Origin: Novosphingobium sp. Gsoil 351
GTDB taxonomy: Bacteria > Pseudomonadota > Alphaproteobacteria > Sphingomonadales > Sphingomonadaceae
DNA: 64,000 bases
Assembly (NCBI RefSeq): GCF_009707465.1
Contig: NZ_CP046120.1
Coordinates: 3,754,330-3,818,329, forward strand
Direction of reading: 5' to 3'
Shown: piece after piece, positions 59,170 through 64,000 of the stretch
Numbering within the stretch: position 1 is the stretch's first letter
How the letters are laid out: each line of letters opens with the position of its first letter
The notes under the pieces: generated by a model
Databases searched by the model: none
Seen by the model: only the letters and a program-made list of their open reading frames with translations
What the model was told of the DNA's origin: nothing
Position numbers and translations under genes: made by a program

Positions 59170-60658
59170 ATGAATCCGATCCCGACCGAATCCAGGGTCG
59201 CGGCCTACGGTGCGTGGCAACGCCGCTGGCTGGCGCTGGGCATCGCCTGGGGTGGCAATGCCTGGCTGGTTGGCGGTGGCGTTCTTCCCCAACAGTTGCG
59301 ACCGAAGGCGCGAATTCGTCCAGCTGACGATGTGCTCGCCGAGCAGATCGGGATTGACCCAACGATGCCCGCCGCGAACTTCAGCGCGTGCGTGCCAGAC
59401 GCTGACCAGCGTGGTCAATCTCGAGAAGGTCGTGCGCGCCACGCGGATCGGCGAGACCGTGGCCGACCGTCGCCAGATGGAGTGCTGCGGTCGTCGCAGG
59501 TTGAGCAAGGAAAGTGACCGTCGCCCCGGATCAGGACAACCTGTTCGAGATCACGGCCGTTTCCGGCGACAGCAATCTGTCCGACCTCCAGAACTCGTGG
59601 CTGGCGCAGGATATCGTCCAGAAGATGATCGACACTTCCGCGAGGAAAACCTCGGGCGGTCGCGGCGAGATGAAGGGCAATGCTGGCCTCATGGATCAAA
59701 GGAAGTCGAAAATCGTGAGTGCGGAGTTTCGAAGTAGCTGAGTAGAAGCGCATGACGCCTGCGCGCAGAACGCCGAATCGACTCGGATCCGGCGCGCGGC
59801 CCAGCGGCAGGAAGCCGCGCGGTCCGAGATGCGCGCGGCATCGACGCCGACATCGCCGCCGGTCAGGGAGCGCGTTTGCCGCGATCGAGGGACAGCTCAA
59901 CGGCACCCCGGCGACGATCCAGGCGCTGGTGGCGGGATCCGCGAGGCGCCGGGCCAGGCCCAGGCTCAACTGCCGGGCTGCGTTCGCGCGGCCTGACCGA
60001 CAGCCATCCAGACGTGATCGCGGCGGAGGAACCAGATCGCCCTGCTAGCTCGCCAGGCGGCGGGCGACTGCAGCGGCGGCGCACCAAACCCCGCCTATTC
60101 CTCGCTCCAATCGATCAAGGCCGAGCGCCAGGCCAACCTTCAGGCACTGCCTGCGCCGGGCTTCGCTCCAGGGCGAGATGGGCTTGCTTTTTGCGGGCGC
60201 CGCGGGCGAGCCGATGGTTGCTGCGGAAAGCGCGCGGATCAAACCGCGACTACGACGTGCTCAAGGCGCAATACGACAAGCTGCCGCAAGATCGCGAGAA
60301 CGCGCCTGCGCGGGCAGGTCGAAAGCGAGACCAGCGCGGTCAGTTCCAGGTCATCGATCCGCCGACGCCAGCAAGCCGGTCGCGCCCAACCGTCCGCTGC
60401 CGCTGTCTGCGGTGCTGGTCATCGCGATCGGCGCGGGAATCGGCAACCTCGGTTGCCGCCAGCCGGTGTAGCCGAAGCAGGATTGCGGGTTGCTGGGCTG
60501 TCACGGGCCGGTGCTCGCCTGATCTGGCAGACGATCACGATGCCGCGCGAGATCAACCGGCGGCGGATGAAGTGGTTCGCGGGCGGTAGCGCGGCGCTGG
60601 GCGGGGTGTTCGTGCCCTGCTGGCGGTCGAGCTGGTTCAGCGCAGCATGGTGGCCTGA
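59170..60658 (+). CDS. XrtA-system polysaccharide chain-length determinant (Wzz-like), frameshifted
   Basis: About 495 residues over many frames from ATG 59170. The first membrane segment is in WLALGIAWG with LAGWLAVAFFPNS. The periplasmic part has RIFVQLDDVLAEQIGID-type sequence, TSVVNLEKVVRATRIGETV, TVAPDQDNLFEITAVSGDSN and long coiled coils (DIAAGQGALAAIEGQLNGT). The C-terminal side has the QVIDPP motif, the second membrane segment LSAVLVIAIGAGIG, and a tail with TMPREINRRRMKWF. This is the Wzz/GNVR type, which sets chain length with the kinase. Stop and kinase start share TGATG at 60656-60660. Confidence 0.8.
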
Positions 60659-61540
60659 TGCCGGAGCATGCTCGCTTCCCGGCGCTCGAAGAGCGCTCGC
60701 TGCTCGAACGCGTCGCGCCGGGCCTTGCCTCTTCGCCGCGCCACCGGTCCCGAAGCTGCCCGCGACGCCGCAGCCGGACCTGGCGGTTCTGCGCTTGCGC
60801 GGGGGTGCGCGCCATCGTCCTTACCGGTGCTCGTCACCCGATTGACCGTGAGGGCCTGCGCGCCCGTGGATTCATCGTCCCGGCGATCTGCGACCGCGCT
60901 GCTTTCGGGAGGAGTTCCGTCTGGTGAAGCGCCAGATCATGCTCGCCGCGGCGGAATCGCGCGGGGGATCGGCGCGCTGCACGGCGAACGGATATTGATC
61001 GCGTCGTCCCACACCGGCGAGGGCAAACCCGCGTGCTGTCAACCTGGCGCTGGCGATCGCCGCCGAAAAGGACCAACGAGGTCCTGCTGGTCGACGCCGA
61101 TTTCGCCGTTGGGCAGGTTCGACGCTGGGCCTCGCCCAGCGGGCCAGGTCTGATGGACGTGTTGGCGATCCTGCGCGGGCGGTCGAGATTGCGTGCTAGG
61201 GAACCGATGTTGGCCTTCATGTCCTGCCAGCCGGCCGGACGACCCATTCGACACCGAATTCTAGCGGCGTCGCGGGCCGCCCAGGTTTTCGAGCGTCTTT
61301 CCGCCCAATCGCGTGATTATCTTCGATTCCTCACTGGTGCTAGCTGCTTCGCCGGGCCGCGGAGCTGGCCTCGATCGTCGGTCAAGCGCTGGTCGTGGTG
61401 GTGCGTGAGCGCACCGGGAAGCGGCGCTCAAAGACACGATTTCGCTGCTTTCGGGCTGCGAGGACACATCGTTACCACCAACGGTCCAGTTTTCGCCGAC
61501 CGGGCGGCGCTTCGGTTCGTACTACGGATACGGCGGATGA
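60658..61540 (+). CDS. XrtA-associated tyrosine autokinase (CpsD/BY-kinase), frameshifted
   Basis: About 295 residues over many frames from ATG 60658. After a Pro-rich N-terminal region come FRLVKRQIMLAAAE when repaired, Walker A SSHTGEGK, Walker A' LLVDADFA, and Walker B IIFDSSLVLAASPAAELASI-like sequence. The end GRRFGSYYGYGG is read directly and is the Tyr-rich autophosphorylation tail of bacterial tyrosine kinases. It partners the Wzz-like protein encoded just before it. The stop overlaps the next ATG at 61537. Confidence 0.82.
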
Positions 61541-63187
61541 CGACGATCCCGCGCATGGTCGCGCGGGCCATGCTGCTCAAGCGGATTGCCTGCCGCCCAG
61601 CGCCCGCGCAGGCGACGCCAGGCCAGGGACGTTGCGCTAAGGAGCAGACTCCCAGCGCGAAAAGCCGCAACTTCAGGCGGTGCGCGAACCTCAGTCATAC
61701 CGTATCTGGAGGTGTCGCAGGCCGCCCGCCGAGCTCGCCGGGCAGCGGACGTACCACCTACACCCAACCTCGCCGCGGGCGGGATGCACAGATCGCCGGG
61801 CGCAAACGTAACTGGCGCTGTCTCGCTGCGCCAGAGCGGTGCACGCTGGGGCAAGGGCGATCCCGACGGCGACGCGGTCATGGACCTGCTCGCGTCGCCA
61901 GCCAGATCGTGCCGGGTAGGTTGCGGATCGATGCGGCGCGCCGGCGGCGCGCACCCGATCGATGGCAGCGGCGGTGCCACAATCCCCTGGTCTCGGCAGG
62001 CACAGTTCGAGCCAGATCTATTCGTTCTACGCCGGGCCGACGCTGACGACCCACGCCGGCGACGTGGCGCTCGCGTCCCATCGCGCGGGTTACACCGCGG
62101 GTCGAGGGACCCGCACAAGGGGTTTTCGCCCGGCTCCGGGCATCCCGGCGGTCGACATCGTCGATGACACGCTCAGCCAGATTGCCACGGTCTCCGCCGG
62201 GTTTCATCCGGCGACATCCTGCCGCTGGGGTCACCCGCCTCGTCCGGCTGGGCGCGCGAAGACATCTCGAACCTCGATCAGCGGATCGACCAAAATAAGG
62301 GCGGTTGACTCGTCCTTCCGATCTCTGCTCGACGTCGCGTTGGTCGCGGGCGTCGGCTACGAGGACGTCGAGAGATTTCCAGCCGCGACGTGCTGGCGGT
62401 GATGTCGGCTTGCTGGCCGTCGGCTGGGCTGGAGCCGCTCGCGCCCCGACAAGTCGGCCCCGCGCCAGCTCGCCTACGACGTCGATGGGCTGATCTACGA
62501 TGCGGGGGTGATGTGGCGTCCGTCGCGGCGCACCGCGCTCGAGGCGCACGTCGGCAGCGTTATGGCAGCATCGAGCGTGTACGGCCTCGTTCGCCTATGC
62601 GCCCGGGACGCGCGCAGTTCACTCAACGTCTCGGTCTACGACAACGTCTTCTGGCCCGGCGGCACCGTAAGACGCGCGCCGGGAGGATCGAGCACCGACT
62701 TCGAGACCTCGCGCAATCCGCTGGACCGCGATCTCAACGGATGCGTGATCACCCGCCAACGGGGCACCCGCCTCAATTCCGCCCTGAGTTCGGTCACCGC
62801 AGCCACGTTCCGCGCGCGCGGTGACCGTGAGCTACAACCTCACGCTCGGCCGGATCAGCGCCGGGATCGGCGTGGGCTACGACCGGCGCAAGTTCGCCGC
62901 GCTGGCACCGTGCTGGCGGTTGCCAATGGGTGATCGACGAGAAGTTCTTCGTGGGCTATTCGGCGCCCGGCCTGGATCAGCGGTCCTCGCTCAGCGCCAA
63001 TGTCTACGCCAACTGGTTCCAGATGCGCTGTCCGCTGCCGGGACGCAACTGCGCTCGGCGCCAATGCCGCGTATTTCCGCACCCAACTGACCGTCTGGCG
63101 CCACCGCCGCAGTGGGGATCGACGATCGAGCGCGAGGAACCGTTCATCGACCAGTGGGGCGCGTCCGCGCTCGTCGGCCTGCGCTAA
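61537..63187 (+). CDS. XrtA/PEP-CTERM-associated outer-membrane protein (TIGR03016-like), frameshifted
   Basis: About 540 residues over many frames. The start is uncertain; ATG 61537 overlaps the kinase stop. The pieces fit a beta-barrel of the TIGR03016 type: VIPYLEVSQ, VSLRQSGARWGKGDPDGDAV, SSQIYSFYAGPTLTTHAGDV, VDIVDDTLSQIATVSAGFHP, LVAGVGYEDVE, VMWRPSRRTALEAHVG, VTVSYNLTLGRISAGIGVGY, DEKFFVGYSA and DQRSSLSANVYANWFQ. Alternating aromatic strands continue to the last GASALVGLR. It is probably part of the exit machinery of the polysaccharide. It stops at 63187. Confidence 0.78.
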
Positions 63188-63208
63188 CCCCGTGACCGGA
63201 GACTTGAG

Positions 63209-64000
63209 ATGCACGAGGAATTCTAATGAGTTTTCCGGGCGGCCGTTCCAGCTCACCCCTGATCCCGAATTTATTTCGAGAGCGCGACGCATCGCAAGGC
63301 GCCGTCGTACCCAAGGCGGTGGCCTGGCCCAGGCGAGGGTTTGCCGTCGTCACCGGCGAGGTCAGCGCGGCAAGTCGACGCTGGTCGCGTGCATTCGATG
63401 GCGACGATCGACTGCGCACGGCAAACCGCGGGGGCAGATCGTCACTTGGCGCCTGGATGGATCGGAGATGATCCACGTCGCGGCACAGTGCTTCGCTCTG
63501 ACGTGGTGGGCAGGGACAAGGCCTCGGCACTCAGCGATCGAGCTGTTCCTGCACGGCGGCCCGCCGGACGGCGCTGCCTGCTGCGGACGAAGCGCAGAAC
63601 CTGAGCATTGAGGCGCTGAAGAGCTGCGGATGCTGTCGAACTTCCAGCTCGGCCACCTCGCTGCTCCAAACTCTGCTGCTCGGTCAACCCGAGTTTCGCA
63701 GCGTTTGGCGCACAGCGACGCGCTGGAGCAACTGCGCCAGCGAGTGACCGCCAGCCACCATCTCGAGTACGGAACTCAGTGAAGTCGGTTTGCGGTAGAA
63801 CATTGTTCGTTTCCAGGTGCCGGTTGGTGGTAATCCGGAGATCGGACCCCGGGCTTTATCCGGAACTTGCCCGCGCGACCGACGGCGCGCCGCGCCGCGT
63901 CAACCAGATCAAGGCGCGGCTTCTGCCGCTGCCAGCCGCCGAGCAGTTCGGACGATCCGGCGATGCTCGACGCCGTCCTGGCTGACCTCAAGTGGGACAG
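63209..64000 (+). CDS. XrtA-associated AAA ATPase (GspA/ExeA-like), partial and frameshifted
   Basis: Starts at ATG 63209 (MHEEF) and runs off the window. Pieces over several frames: FSGRPFQLTPDP, the ExeA-family start; GFAVVTGEVSA with KSTLVA (Walker A interrupted by a lost base); the MIHVAAQCF-type segment; LLQTLLLGQPEF; ARATDGAPRRVNQI. This is the ATPase family found in XrtA loci and related to GspA. It probably powers or gates assembly of the secretion apparatus. The 3' end is not in the window. Confidence 0.78.

Noticed and set aside
52773..64000. Genuine pseudogene cluster
   Set aside because: Every gene is broken by single-base indels at similar density, including overlapping start/stop structure still in place; error explains this better than parallel decay.

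Overview
The window reads as an alphaproteobacterium, most likely of the order Sphingomonadales. The grounds are high GC, gene families and neighbourhoods typical of that group (an exosortase A/XrtA polysaccharide cluster, paired acyl-CoA dehydrogenases, a DUF3617 lipoprotein, hemC-hemD-hemX beside tsaD-gpsA, serC-serA-hisZ), and short palindromic repeats of a kind I associate with sphingomonads. No 16S rRNA gene is present, so the genus is not fixed.

Layout. 0-5.1 kb: a secreted DUF11-like protein, an operon of two acyl-CoA dehydrogenases and an SDR, and a divergent 2-hydroxychromene-2-carboxylate isomerase-like protein. 5.1-17.9 kb: a 12.7-kb integrated element bounded by a 20-bp direct repeat of the tRNA-Thr 3' end. 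It carries a P4-type integrase, an AlpA-like HTH protein with a RepA-like helicase, virion-like genes including an M15 peptidase domain, a single-chain type IIL (MmeI-like) restriction-modification enzyme overlapping a small exported protein, and a KAP-like P-loop NTPase. 17.9-36.2 kb: housekeeping genes (rarA, padR-like regulator, hemX-like/hemD/hemC, tsaD, gpsA, flippase, vWA lipoprotein, uvrB, sugar dehydrogenase). 36.3-40.4 kb: the Anbu proteasome-like operon (ATP-grasp, alpha-E, transglutaminase, Anbu), followed by a pseudo-receiver LuxR regulator and a MarR-like regulator. 41.9-51.7 kb: serC, serA, hisZ, argG and several alpha/beta hydrolases, with an 850-bp non-coding region containing tandem repeats and a DnaA box. 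51.8-64 kb: trxB, then an exosortase A (XrtA)-associated polysaccharide cluster: hydrolase 1, hydrolase 2, acyl carrier protein and a FemAB-like protein on the minus strand; acyl-CoA ligase, PLP decarboxylase, export lipoprotein, chain-length determinant, tyrosine autokinase, outer-membrane protein and AAA ATPase on the plus strand. The last gene runs off the window end. The exosortase itself is not in the window.

Quality warning. Many conserved genes are split by single-base indels, mostly in short homopolymers: acyl-CoA dehydrogenase, flippase, vWA protein, sugar dehydrogenase, Anbu, serC, serA, two hydrolases, trxB, and every XrtA gene. Density is low up to about 50 kb and very high from 52 to 64 kb. 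This looks like sequencing error (low-coverage long reads, perhaps near a contig end), not gene decay. Such genes are given here as single reconstructed CDS spans.

The least described part is the tRNA-Thr element, which combines a replication module, leftover virion-type genes and likely defence cargo (type IIL R-M plus KAP-like NTPase).
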